NCBI GenBank assembly: GCA_947650285.1
Contig: CANTFL010000251.1
Span: forward strand, 434,001-498,000
Source of the DNA: Hyaloperonospora brassicae
Taxonomy: Eukaryota > Oomycota > Peronosporomycetes > Peronosporales > Peronosporaceae
DNA: 64,000 nucleotides
Direction: 5' to 3'
The translations under genes were made by a program, and so were the position numbers. Below the pieces are notes generated by a model that was given only the letters and a program-made list of their open reading frames with translations, had not been told where the DNA came from and did no database searches. Of this stretch, positions 46,312 to 57,900 are shown in pieces. Numbering within the stretch: position 1 is the first letter of the stretch; the number at the start of each line of letters is the position of its first letter.

Positions 46312-47241
46312 TCATCTCTCCGTGCAGCTCAGCGGCAGCGTCTTTTCTTCACTCAGAGCGCCAGAGTTTGGCCTGCATCGCTCGCCCGTCTCCTCACTTC
46401 CCGCGGTCTCGTTCTCGTGACATCTCTCCTCTGCGACTGAAAAAGTGATGGGCGAAAGCCCAAACGAAAGCCTCAGTCTCGAGCGCTGTTTCGGCGTAGC
46501 AGTGACCAGCGTACTCGTCAGCGGCGATGGGAAGATCCCCTCGAGATGCGTACTGCCCACTGGGGTCCCACAACGCATCGCAGCGGGCGATGCCGACCAC
46601 CGAGGCGGCCCCCCAAAAGGCGACGCTGACTCGCTCTTGAACACGCCAGCAACACTGACCTCATGTCTCTCCGGACGTCGCGTGGAAGTAGGAGAGGGTG
46701 ACAGTCGGCGGGACTCCCAGTGCGGCAGTGGACTCGGCACGACGACCGTCTCGACCTGTTGCAGTCGGTCCTGCACCCGAACGGTCTCACTGCAGCACTG
46801 ACTCAACTCCGCTGGCAGCAACGGAGACGGGATCCGATTTCTCATTGTCTCTGGCTCCTTCTTCCTTTGACGCCCAGCGACTGTGTGCCTCGAAGCTCGA
46901 GCTCCGACCACTGGCGTGCGCAACACCGCGTACTGCTTCTCATCGTCAAAGAAACCGCTGCTCCCGAGCGACGTCTCCAATCGGTTGACCGACTGTCGCT
47001 GCAGACCGAGCGGCGAGAAGGCCACGGGCTGAAGCTCCGCGAGCGTATCGATGCTCCAGTTCAGTGCACAGTCGACGTCCTGCTCTCCTCTGTTGTCGTT
47101 CTCGCCCTCTTCCGTGTCGTCTACTGACGGCGCGTTCGCTAGCGCCCCGTCGAACGACGGGAAGGGGTTTCGGTCACTCGTCGAGGCGTCGAACGGGTTC
47201 CTGCGGTGCGGAACTGACTCGTCGACGATCGCGTCGGACAT
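46312..47241 (-). CDS. Bora-like (aurora borealis) protein, N-terminal domain
   Basis: Intronless, 309 aa from the ATG at 47241 (MSDAIVDES). The N-terminus carries RRNPFDASTSDRNPFPSFDG and LNWSIDTLAELQPVAFSP. The WSID-x-LA-x-L-x-P signature next to an NPFD/NPFE repeat is the conserved region by which Bora binds and helps activate Aurora A and Polo-like kinases at mitotic entry. The remainder is disordered and rich in SP/TP sites (RIPSPLL, VVPSPLPH, RLSPSPTSTRR, FPSPLT), consistent with a CDK/Plk substrate. Family assignment rests on this short motif, so it is moderate. The open frame upstream to 47415 begins without ATG. Convergent with the membrane protein gene. Confidence 0.65.
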   Translation of the reverse strand: MSDAIVDESVPHRRNPFDASTSDRNPFPSFDGALANAPSVDDTEEGENDNRGEQDVDCALNWSIDTLAELQPVAFSPLGLQRQSVNRLETSLGSSGFFDDEKQYAVLRTPVVGARASRHTVAGRQRKKEPETMRNRIPSPLLPAELSQCCSETVRVQDRLQQVETVVVPSPLPHWESRRLSPSPTSTRRPERHEVSVAGVFKSESASPFGGPPRWSASPAAMRCGTPVGSTHLEGIFPSPLTSTLVTATPKQRSRLRLSFGLSPITFSVAEERCHENETAGSEETGERCRPNSGALSEEKTLPLSCTER

Positions 47242-49880
47242 TGCCAAACGAAAGCTGCAGAAAGAGGCGGCGGCTCGTGTCGGTCTGTAGCTGATTGAAG
47301 AGCGCCGCAGTGTCCTGAAATGGGTACACAACACTGCAGTCGAGCGGCTGATGACTTTGCGAAGGACTGAAATGGACCGAAAGAGGTTCGATTTGGTTCT
47401 GGCGCTCGTGTACAAATCGCAAAAGACTACACAAACCCACGGGTCGAAAGCGACTTATTCAGAGCACTCTGTTGTTCCCATAAACGTATGTAGTAAAAAC
47501 TCCGCTACGTCTGCCCAGTATAAAGTTGTCTGCGTGGTTATGGGGACGTAGCTTCAGGAGGGTCAAACTCTAGCGAATTCCAAACTCCACATCGCGGTTG
47601 TCAGTCGACATTACTTGCCCATGCCGGACTTAAACCCGCACCCAATTGCGCGCAATTGCCCTTACGAAGCGGTATATCACGGAAATTTCCTTTAAACGTC
47701 ATGACACCTGCCAACCCCATCATCATCGATAAACAGGTCGCGCAAGGCTTGGATTCGCAGATCTCTCCTGGTCTCTTCGGCCGATACGAGGCAGTTACAT
47801 AGAACCGTAAGCTTCCTTTTTCCGTACAAGTTATCGAGGAAACGCTCATTGATTACAGTAACTTTGACATCAGCAACACTCGACTCAGCAGAAGGCAGGG
47901 TATGTCTAGCCTGGAAGAGATAGCTGGCAAAGATGTTGGTGCCATGACAGTATTTTTGGGAAACAGGGCATCCAAATAGACAGGATATGACGCACGATTT
48001 GTGCCATCGACGTCGTCGGTGTTGCAAGACAACACCTCACTCGATGGAAAGCACCGGAACAAGCTCAGGAAATCTAGGAATACGAGGTCGGAAGCAAGTG
48101 ATGTAACGGTGGTCAGTTGGACATGTCAACGATTATGCCCACCAGGCCTTGAGTAGATTCATTCATGGCAATTCCGAGAGCCAACTGGAGGGAGTCACGC
48201 GTGGAACACGGGCGAGTGAGTCGAGACCGGCATTTCCTTAATAAGTTCGGGATTGAGCAGGCACGAAGCTACTTCAGAAGACCGTCGGCGACCAGCATTA
48301 CGGAAACCAGTTCTCAAAACCAACACTTTGTCAAGTAAAAAATAAAAACTGGACTGGTGTACACTGACGATCAGCATCGGTCGTAAACATTATTGTTCAC
48401 CTGGTCTGATGGGTGGACCGGGACAATAACTTTGAGCTCTGACGAATGTGATCGGCAGTAGAATAGAAGCCCAATTATATGAGCTCTAATATTCCTCTGA
48501 GACGATGCGTGAGATCGGTCGATCTGCCCCATTAAACGAGTCCAAGAGAGTCAACACTATGATGTGAAAGCCAAATGTGAATGGTTACCGACCCCGATCG
48601 AATCGAATTGGAGATTGATGGATGGGTGAAAGTTGACTCGGTATATGTCGATATATAGATTCCAAGCCAGTAATCGTGTGACAATGAGTATGATCTCGGG
48701 ACACGACGATGGTGTGACAATATACCAGTAATAACATCGATGATGAAATAATTGGTCGCATTGGTGGGATGAAAAAGATTATAAGAATGGCAATGAACGA
48801 TCCAGTGGTACGGATATCGACACTGTACTATGGCGGTGTCAATATCCGTACCCCTGGATCGTTCATTACTTTGGATAAAAGGAGACATATAGATCCCTCA
48901 GGGCATTAGATGGAAGTACATCCGCGTGCAATTAAGTCTTCTAGGGATGCTCCGAATGATGAAAGTACCAAACCGTGTCCTCTGAATAGGATAAACCCGT
49001 CGAAGGATGGACCCGACCGATCCTTTCTATCTAGGGATTTGGGTATGAGATCGGTCGCTATCTAACGGAGGAATACTACGTTTCCAAGCTTGATTTCTTC
49101 CTCACGTTGTGTACCCGTTGATAGGGCGGACTGCACTCTTCTCGGTGGACTCGTACCAATGCTAAACTTGACCGTGTCTGGGACGGGGAAGATCGCAAGG
49201 AAATATTTACACGATTACAGGTCACTTGTAGGTATTATATATGAGCTGCCTGGATCTCGACGAGATCGCCTTGTAGAAAATGTAGATCTTGACCTGCTTG
49301 ACCTTCTGACCATTTGAGTCATCTCAGGATCTTGATCGACCTTGCTTTCTTGCTGCGTCCTATCTCAGTTGTCATGATGTATGCGAGAGTCCTGAACATA
49401 CCTTGTCAAACGATCTAGTTGCAACAATTTTGTAGAAGAACAGCGCAGCTCTTGATGTCGTCGGGAGGCACTATATAGATCCCAGAACAGATGACACGTG
49501 TCTTTTGAAGAAAAGTAAACTCTGTTTAATGTTAGCCGGTCAAATTGTATAACTTACGACCTAACCTATCGATGCAAAAGACACTCTCCACGCGCCATCT
49601 AATAAAGCAATCTGTACCTTTTACATCGTAGGGTCCTTACTTTATCCCGAACCATTACATCAGGTTAGGATCGGATCTTGGATCGGATTCGATAATCGTG
49701 ATCCATCCATCCGAACTTAGTACCTAGTACGGATTCAGTACACTCCTCACACTATTCTTTGTTCCACTCATTCTCAATCTAGACATCACGCTTGTAGCTG
49801 TTTAATACAACTACCTTTGCGATGATAGTTCCGACATCTTTGATTGTAGCTTTGTTTCCACCCGCTATCTATCCTTCTCC
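47242..49880. other. Start of repeat-rich, AT-richer region
   Basis: Sequence becomes visibly AT-richer from about 48.1 kb. No supported gene. It contains one strong inverted repeat (48792-48867). Short ORFs near 47600-48060 (-) do not match any family I know. Probably decayed mobile DNA. Confidence 0.45.
48792..48867. repeat. 32-bp imperfect inverted repeat (hairpin)
   Basis: Arm 48792-48823 and arm 48836-48867 are reverse complements at 30 of 32 positions, separated by a 12-base spacer. As RNA they would form a long stem-loop. No element ends are visible around it. Confidence 0.9.
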
Positions 49881-50690
49881 TTCATCTTTCTCGTTGAGGA
49901 CAGGTAGCTTGGACTTGTTGTGACAATTGCGATGCGTCAAACCACTGTCGATCGCCCACATTCCACACATACCTTTACCGCCGAAATCCCGCATTCCAAT
50001 GAAATAGCGAGCGCCACACGATCGTATCAATAGTCTTCATCGTGGCTTTACCACTGAAGATCATTGGCTCCGCGTCCACGACCGTTATTACCGCCGCATC
50101 GAGCTCCTCGATTCTCTTCCTTCTGCTTGGTCAGCATCGCTCCGCCGCAAGTCTCCATTTTCTGCAGTACGTGCACTGGCGAGACTCACGTTCGGTACTG
50201 AAAGCCTTTACCGCGTCTTCACCGATGCTGTCCTCTCGTCTTCACTCTTGATATGATCGTTTTTCAACACCTTTACAACATCTTGCGTCCGTATCTCCGC
50301 GCTGCTCATCTCCAAGTTGAGAACGACGTCCTCGCAGCTCTTGGAAAGACTGCGAAACAAACATATCACCACGTCTTCGTACTGCATCTCAGCGCCGATG
50401 CTGCTGATCTTAACGCTGACGCTGAGAACTTCGGTGCAATGGTGCAAGACATTTGCGCCTTCCGACGACATCTCTATGCTGAACAGCCGCCTCTTGAGGC
50501 TGATACGACCAGAATTTTGCAAGCCGTTGTACAGAGTCTCCAAGCGCGCCCACACAACCCACGCTTCTTGCAGTCGTCGATCACATAGCGGTAGTCCGCG
50601 TTCATATGTAACAGCATCAATCTAAACTCGATGCTGCTGGACTCGACATAATTGTCCATGGCTCGAGGGGCCGCAAAGGTCGGGTCACTT
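49880..50690 (-). mobile_element. Ty1/copia gag-protease relic
   Basis: On the minus strand, 50555-50208 gives a copia gag (UBN2-like) domain: [20 protein letters not shown] followed by [20 protein letters not shown] and [20 protein letters not shown]. Further on is a degenerate zinc knuckle, CTYCRKWRLAAERC (about 50165-50124), and a protease-start motif WAIDSGLTH (about 49965-49935). Upstream gag sequence is in another frame, and stops break the rest. Not functional. It is opposite in orientation to the copia relic at 55-57 kb, so they are probably separate copies. Confidence 0.75.
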
Positions 50691-52186
50691 TTCACGGTTT
50701 ACGACACGCCACTTCGACTTGATTCGGAAAACGTCACGCATTTAGCGGCATCATGTAGCGTAGTTGTCACCGTTGAAATTATCGGTAGAGACTTTGTAGG
50801 ATGCTTCTTGGTCAGAAATCATGGCTTTTGGCTCAATCCATATTAAGAGCTAAATGAAAGGGAAGCCTAATGCTGAAAAATAGAATGTATCAAGAAAATC
50901 GAAGAGAAAACGGTTGAGAGAAAGAAGGAGTTCTCGAAAGAAAGTATACATCGGGTACAATTCTACCTAAAACCCTGATTGATGTGTATCCACATATAAA
51001 TTGTGTGCTATTGTTTACATATAAGTTATGTAGGCCATCCGAATATCCTATTCATGCTATCGATTCTTTATTAATATTGTGAGAGCTATGATGCAAATAC
51101 TAAAAATTGAAGCTCGGGTTGTAGCGGATATTCTAGATAAAACCTATACTTAGCTTTACTTCAAAAAGTTGCAGCTGATATGACGGAGGTTACAGAAGAG
51201 TTTAAAATTTAAGTCATTTGTCCGATCGTGAAGGACTAGATTTGTTGCAGACTTAATAATCATACATTTAATTTGCGATAATAGCTATCAAGTTTACACG
51301 CGTTGATCTACGATACGATTAGTTTTACGTTAAAAGATTTTTTTACGAAAGCACCTTCATCATTTTTGCGCTATTGTATCCGTGCCATTTAAAAATCAAG
51401 CCTGTATGCGTGCGCATGGTCGAAGTTTGTGAGATGTAGGAAGAATTTACCACTCAGACCGTGTGCCGACGTAACGCTCGGTTATATTGCCCCTACATCG
51501 AGTCGCTTAGCAAGTACCCACTTCGATCCAGACTTGCAAGTTACTGTACGCTCTTGTTCCGAAGACATTTGACAAGTTTTTCTACCTTTAGACGAGTAAT
51601 ACGGACCCAACCAGCGATAGCAACGGCGGACATGGTAGTTGTGCGCGAATATACTGGAATTTGCATAAATGAACCATGTTTCGACCAACTCGAGCGCAAA
51701 CTCGAGTCAATCACCGCCAAGATTTTTATGTACGCCAGTATACAAGATAATCATTTTGAACGCGACAAATTTCTTAATCGTAACGCCAGTATATACGAGG
51801 TAATAATTATGAACTTGACAATTGTTTTGATCGTTTCGGGCGATTAAAGAATCGTGATGAAGCGATATATGACTTTGTATAGTGATAGAAAGACTCGTCG
51901 TATACTTAATCGACGACTCGCAAAAAATGCTCATTTCTTTACACCGGTCGTTTTATTTATGCCAAAACATTTATTTGAGCTGTATAGATATATTGTAAGC
52001 TCATTAAGATAAGTTTATCGCCTAATATAGTCGGCTGGTTGTGCTGTTACGTGAGCATAAGGTAATATATCTTTACGGTTCGCCCGTTCAAGTTAAGTTG
52101 TGTCTATTGCTTAACCGATATATCACACACAAAATATTTAGAATCCTGTCTGATCTCAGCAGCCAACAAAGTTATAATTTTTGTTA
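50691..52186. other. AT-rich, no supported gene
   Basis: AT-rich stretch with many stops in all frames. One 128-aa open frame (51461-51847 +) has no recognised domain. Nothing else can be named. Confidence 0.5.
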
Positions 52187-52535
52187 TTTCACACCAATGG
52201 GCAGAAGTCGACGCTTTACGCATTCTTACAGGTCACCGAGTGCAGTTTACGATTGACTAGATGGACTACGGTGATCTCCGTTGAGGCCGACCAGATAGTT
52301 GCTAAACAGTTCATCAAAATCATCGTCTATTCAATATTAGGCTTGACAAATGAAAATGCCCAACGATCTATGCTAGCGATGGCCCTTCCCGGGCTTACCT
52401 GATCTCGTGACACTCCTCTTCGAATCCACATCAATTTAGGCCTCTAGGGATTTGACGGCAGGCATACTTTATCTCACTCGGGGACTTATCAAAACGTATA
52501 CGCGTGTATTGAGCCCAGGAAATTCTACTACATAT
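52187..52535 (-). repeat. Diverged LTR fragment related to the gypsy 5' LTR
   Basis: Read on the plus strand, this segment aligns to the reverse complement of 57300-57655: shared blocks include CACACCAA, TTACAGGTCACCG and GAGGCC, and later ACGCGTGT near 52500. Identity is moderate (my eye estimate about 70% over the first 110 bp) with indels. It is therefore an old LTR, in the opposite orientation to the element at 57053, without an internal region attached. Confidence 0.7.
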
Positions 52536-55134
52536 TAATCAGTATGCAATTCTATAATATAGATCTACGTATAAGCTCTCATTATTTCCATTCCTTTCTG
52601 TACAATCAATAAATGAAATAAGAGCGTCTGGATGCGTTCTCATTAATCTTTCCTACACTGGTCAGTCACCAGCCATTAAATCATCAAGGCCTGGCGTCAG
52701 CGAGATTAAATTATAGCTTGTTTTGGCTTCAGGAAAACTTGTCACCAGCGGACTTAGGACTTCAGCGAGATTGCCGCCTGTCCTGGCTCGTGTATAGTAT
52801 TTCACTGAGTTATAGGATCTGACGCTGACTATTTTGATACATATAGATTTAGTCGTAATACGAGACGATTTGTGTATTGTCTCGGCCAAATAGTAGACAC
52901 ATTACGTCAGCGAAAGTTCTGCGGATCCAATAACTCGTCTCCTTACCCCCTTTGCATTCTGCGTGATAAGCGGCTAGCATTCTGCCCACGCCTATAACAC
53001 GGTCTTGGTCGCATTCTGTGCTTTTTATTTTATGGGTGATTTGTAATGTTAGCCTAACCCAAATCGTCTTCGATACCGTCACGTGTAGGGTATAGTGATG
53101 TTTATCCATTGCTAAGTGGTATGATCTGCCTCGCGTTTAGCCCGTCTAATGTCGAGGATCTTCTGAACAATTTTTCGGACTGATCCAGAGAGAATGAAAA
53201 CCTTAAAGGTTTAGGAATATACTTGTCTGTATTCTCTCCCTTATCCTCTGCCATTGATGCGTCCCTAAACAAGACGTTTGTTTCATGCCGTCCAGGCATC
53301 AAAGCCAATTTGTCTTCCGATACTCTACATATAAGCAGACATGGAATCTTTAGGACGTGTAGTGTTTGATATAAAAAAATTGGGCTCAGCGCCAAGAAAT
53401 CTTATTATCGTCGACAAATCTTTCCGCTTATATGTTTACGAACTTTCATCGCATTTCCGTCCGTCAGACCATTTTAGGTTGGATCACCGTATCATGCTAC
53501 TTACATATTTATCAAAAATATTAGTAAGGCTTGCGAGTAATCGTAAAGCTGATACGCGTCTCTGAAAAACATTTTTCTGGGTGCTTCCACCCATATTTAT
53601 GTTATTTTCATTTTTCCATTCTTAAATATAATGAGTTTGTGTCTCACGACTTCCACTAAGATAGAGATCGCATTCTGTTGGTTAATTTTGGCCTGTACCC
53701 GCTTATCAGCGATAAATGAGTACGACGCACTGCACCCACGATCTCGGGTAAAGCGTATGCTTACTTATCTATATACTAAGTCACACGTAACAGATCGTGT
53801 AATGTAACACACCATTAAAATCGATGCATGTTCTATCCACACTGGCCAAAGGCGATATGGAAACCATGCTCGACCACTTTTATGGCATACTGCTATTTTG
53901 TATTGTTGTCTTTTTCTCGAAAGGGAATGCACTGAGCGTCTATGTCGCACAAAATTGGCACTCACCGAGGAAGTGGAAATACAGCACTACAATCCGCTAC
54001 ATATAAGGAGTCGAAAACTGAAAAAGCATCGGCGTTAATGACAGTTGACTGGTTTCTTCACTCCATATTTCATTTTGTTATTTGATTTGGAGGTTGTTGG
54101 GCGGCATAATGTCGCTATGTTCAATTAACGACTTCACTAAAGATTCTAGCAACTTTATAAAAGGGTTTACAGAAGCGTGATTAACATTTCGTACATCTCG
54201 CGCGTTAAATTAAAGCGTCCCACGCACATGTTACGGTGATTAGATAAAATGCTGCTACATGCTGTATGCAAGAAAATGTGATAGCTATGTGCATCGAAAA
54301 AATTACGATATCCGTGTTGATTGGATAATAATTTCCTCGATTTACCGGAAGGTTGCCGATCAGAAAGCTCTTCTGCGTCAGGGCCTCTAAATGGATAACG
54401 AACGACTGTCTTGCTGATGCCGCTTATGTTAAATTCAATGTTGTAATCGACAATTCACGTACCCTGGACTTTAAGGATTTGTCCATGTCAATTATTCGTA
54501 AGAACATTTTTCGATGTTGTTTTTCTTAACAGTTTGACTAGATTGCGAACAATAAGCTTTGAATTTGGCTCTTAAAATCCTCTTTAGTTAGAATAACACT
54601 CTACTTGGCTTCTTCAGCATTAATTTATATTACAATCTCTACAATTTATTAACTCCGTCGCTCGATTCCATAATTCCTATTCAAACCCAACTTTGGGTTT
54701 TCCTTCCATCGTATTATACAACTTATCGTCTAATTGTGTCATCCCTTAACAAAATGTATATCGCAACACTCTAACAAGGTCTTCAGCCGTTCTACAATTG
54801 TTAGCTACAGAAGTAATAGCCACTTCTGAGAAGACTTACGCATCGTTGTCTGTAACTGTCCTATCGTTATGTCAACATCGTCGTCCATAGTGATACTTGA
54901 TTCTTCACCGGCCTTCGTTGTGTCGTCGGCATCATATTTTTCGCTGCCTTCTTTGACGTTTTATATTGAGATGTCAAAATGCAGAAATTTCTTTCCATCA
55001 GGCGCTTTATCTCATACGTCGTCGGGTGTACCACCAAATATATTTTCACCGATGGAACCGTCGTCGATTCATATTTCCTCTCAAGCTTCCACAGGCACAG
55101 CGTAACGCTTTAACCTAACCATCGATACGATGGG
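52536..55134. other. AT-rich, no supported gene
   Basis: Strongly AT-rich with short interrupted ORFs (up to 97 aa). No host gene or clear retroelement domain was read. Likely decayed repeats. Confidence 0.5.
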
Positions 55135-57052
55135 CGCAGTCTACTTCACCATGCAAATCTGGTCATGTGCTTCTGGGATGAAGCTGCGAAAACGGCAATA
55201 TACATTTAAAACCACCTGCCATCGCTTAAGTTTCCAAGACAAGACTCCGTACAATATCATGTACAAGTCCAATCCATGCGTCAAACACATGCGAGTATTC
55301 AGATGATGAGCGTATGAGTCGACACCGACAGAAAAGCGACTCAAGTGGGACCCTAAAGATCGTAAAGAACTGTTCGTGGGATACGAAGAATGTCAATGGC
55401 GTATCGAGCTTTCGATATCGAGGCAGGCTCAGTGATGATCACTCGGGATGTCGAATTTGATAAACCAGCCTTTGGATTTTCGCCAGCACCCCCGTTAGAA
55501 ATCGTTGAAGACACAGCACTGGACTTCGACTCACTTGAAATTGATGACGGAGCTCGTGAAATGAACTTCAAATGGCTGGAGAAAAAAGAAACAACCGCTT
55601 AAGATACGAAGAACAGGCGTCTCGAAGCTCACATCCCGTTCATCATGGATCTGGATTCGAAGAAGCGACTGCATCTGACGAAGAACGTCGCGTGAAACAA
55701 CGATCCGATGCATTTGCGAAATGGGATGAAGAAGAGAAGGGTAATGATAACGACAATGTAGACGATACAAGCCCTCCTAACTTCTGGCGTGAAAGCGTCA
55801 ACGCAGCCGAAGATGATGAATTGTCTGAGCCAGCGACGTTCCAATATGCTATTGGCGGACCTGATCAAGCTTATCAGCGTAAGGCCATTCGTGCGGAGCT
55901 TGAGTCGATGCGACTTCGCGGAGTGCTCCGAGCGGCCACGTTACCAAGCGGACACCGTGCCATCGGCACTAAGTGGGTGTTCAAGATCAAAATCAAGCGA
56001 AAAGACGATGAACCCACTGATAAGTGCAAGGCGCGTCTAGTGGCCACGGATGTCAAGCAAAGATATGGCATCGACTACCCCGAGACATTCTCGTCCGTCG
56101 TCGAGTACGTCACGCTACTCATGGTTGTAGTAAGACTCGCAAAGTATATCGACTGGCCACTTGTATAAACTTGACGTTGTTACGGCGTTCATGTATGGCA
56201 TGATGAAGGAACGAGTCTTCTGCACGGTCCCTGAAGGTGTCGAGATCGACAGGGACTTCGACTGTCTCGAGTTGGTGGAAGCCATATATGACCTCAAACA
56301 ATCGTTTTGAGTCTGGAATATGACATTCGACGAGATTGCTTGCTCCATCGGCTTTCGAGTTCCAGCGTTTGATCCGTGTCTCTACATGAAGACTGTCGAC
56401 GGACATTGTGTGCTGCTACTGACGTGCGTCGAAGATGGTTTGATGACTGAAAGCTCAACCTGGCCTGATCGCACGTGCCAAGAGCGACCTGAAAAATCGA
56501 TTTGAGATGACGGGCAGCAGGAAATGTGCATCTTGCTGCGCATCGAGCTTGTTGATGGATCCAATCGAAGTCTGACGATGTGACCGCGACGCTATGTGGA
56601 CGGCGTTCTGAAGTATTTTGCAATGGATGAATGCAAGGCAGTGTCAAGCTCAGTCGACATTGGCTAAAGATTGATATCGAGTGATTCTGCGATCAATGTC
56701 AACGCACCATTCCGTGAAGCTGTTGGTGCGCTCATGCATCTGATGACGGCGACTCGACCGGCAATTGCTTTCGCAGTCGGATATGTCTCACACTTCATAA
56801 AAATTCAAGTCACGCTTTGGGCCGCGGTGAAGCGCATCTTTCGCTATCTGCAATATACCAAGTCGCATGGCGTATGCTTCAAGCCTGGTGACATGGTGGA
56901 CTTTTGCGGGTGCTCTGACACAGATTGAGCAAGTTATCGGGTGGACCGCAAGTCTTCTGCAGTATATGTCTTCACTCTGGTAGGGGAGCTTGTAAGCTGG
57001 GGAAGCAAGAAACTGCCAAGCCTGTCAGTGTCAACGAGCGAAGAAGATGTGG
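55135..57052 (+). mobile_element. Ty1/copia pol relic (integrase end, RT, RNase H), interrupted by gypsy LTR
   Basis: Integrase C-terminal sequence (HANLVMCFWDEAAKTAIYI, about 55150-55205) is followed by the integrase-RT linker and a copia RT start: GTKWVFKIKIKRKDDEPTDK, then CKARLVATDVKQRYGIDYPE and TFSSVV (about 55965-56105). After many stops comes the RNase H part: GALMHLMTATRPAIAFAVGY, then AAVKRIFRYLQYTKSHGVCF and VSWGSKKLPSLSVSTSE (56715-57040). The last motif normally continues AEY, but the sequence changes to the gypsy LTR at about 57053. Multiple frameshifts and stops: non-functional. Confidence 0.9.
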
Positions 57053-57873
57053 TGTAGAGAATTTCAGTCACGGGATATTAGATCGGCGACTTAAGGGTCG
57101 GCGACTCGAGCGGCAGTGGAAAAGGTCGACAAATCGAGCGTCGGTGACTTAAGTGTCGTCGACTCGGGTGTCGGCGACTTTAGGGTATAGCAGAATGCGG
57201 AAAGATCGTACGACAGATTCATCACGTTATTTGTATAGGAACTAGGGAAGGACAGAGGGCCATTCAAACTGGCTCTGCGAGAAAGAAAAAGAGATAAACT
57301 AATACAGTGCCGAAATTTCTAAGTCCAAGACACGCGTACACTTAAGGTAAGTCCCTGCGTGGGCTGGTTTATGCCTGCAGTCGAAAATATAGAGGCATAG
57401 CTTGTAGAGGTATCGACTGGTAGCGCCAAGAGTTAGGTAGGACCGGGTTGGGCAGCGCTCGCTACTAGCGAAGGAAGAAGTCTCGTCGAAGACGAGCCGG
57501 TGACCCAATAGACGGCACCGTTGAAAGTCTTGTCGAGCGACAAGCCGGTGGGCCTCAGCCGAGGGCATCGTAATTCTTCTAGTCGGACGGACACTACGCC
57601 CGGTGACCTGTAAAAACGCGTGAGCATCGGATTCCACCCGTTGGTGTGAATTCACCGGAAGAGAGAGGTTTAGAAGCTGCTGAGCTCAGGCAGGCATCTG
57701 GACGAGTGGTTGTAAGGAACTAGCCAGGCAAAAGCCGCAACTGAACCCGAAGGGATGAACCGCTTAGGGATTTATCCGAACGTACCAGCCCGTTGCGCCG
57801 ACTAAGCTCGGCGATTGTTGTGTTTGTACGTTGAGGCTGTTATACGACGGAATTAACTAACTAATATACCACA
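57053..57873 (+). repeat. Gypsy 5' long terminal repeat
   Basis: Begins TGTAGAGAATTTCAG and ends about CCACA right before a primer-binding site, as LTRs (TG...CA) do. It interrupts copia sequence on its left. Its body shares homology with the inverted fragment at 52187-52535. A tandem array of short units lies at 57085-57185. Exact end points are judged by eye; the 3' LTR is outside the window. Confidence 0.8.
57085..57185 (+). repeat. Short-unit array inside LTR
   Basis: Six or seven copies of a roughly 15-bp unit resembling GGTCGGCGACTTAAG or GGTCGGCGACTCGAG, diverged among themselves, near the 5' end of the LTR, where retroelement regulatory sequence (U3) would lie. Confidence 0.75.
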
Positions 57874-57875
57874 AC

Positions 57876-57894
57876 TGGTGCCGCGACCCGGGAT
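57876..57894 (+). other. Primer-binding site
   Basis: TGGTGCCGCGACCCGGGAT directly follows the LTR end. It begins with TGG, complementary to a tRNA CCA 3' end, as expected for minus-strand priming. The priming tRNA cannot be named from this alone. Confidence 0.8.
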
Positions 57895-57900
57895 TTCAGG

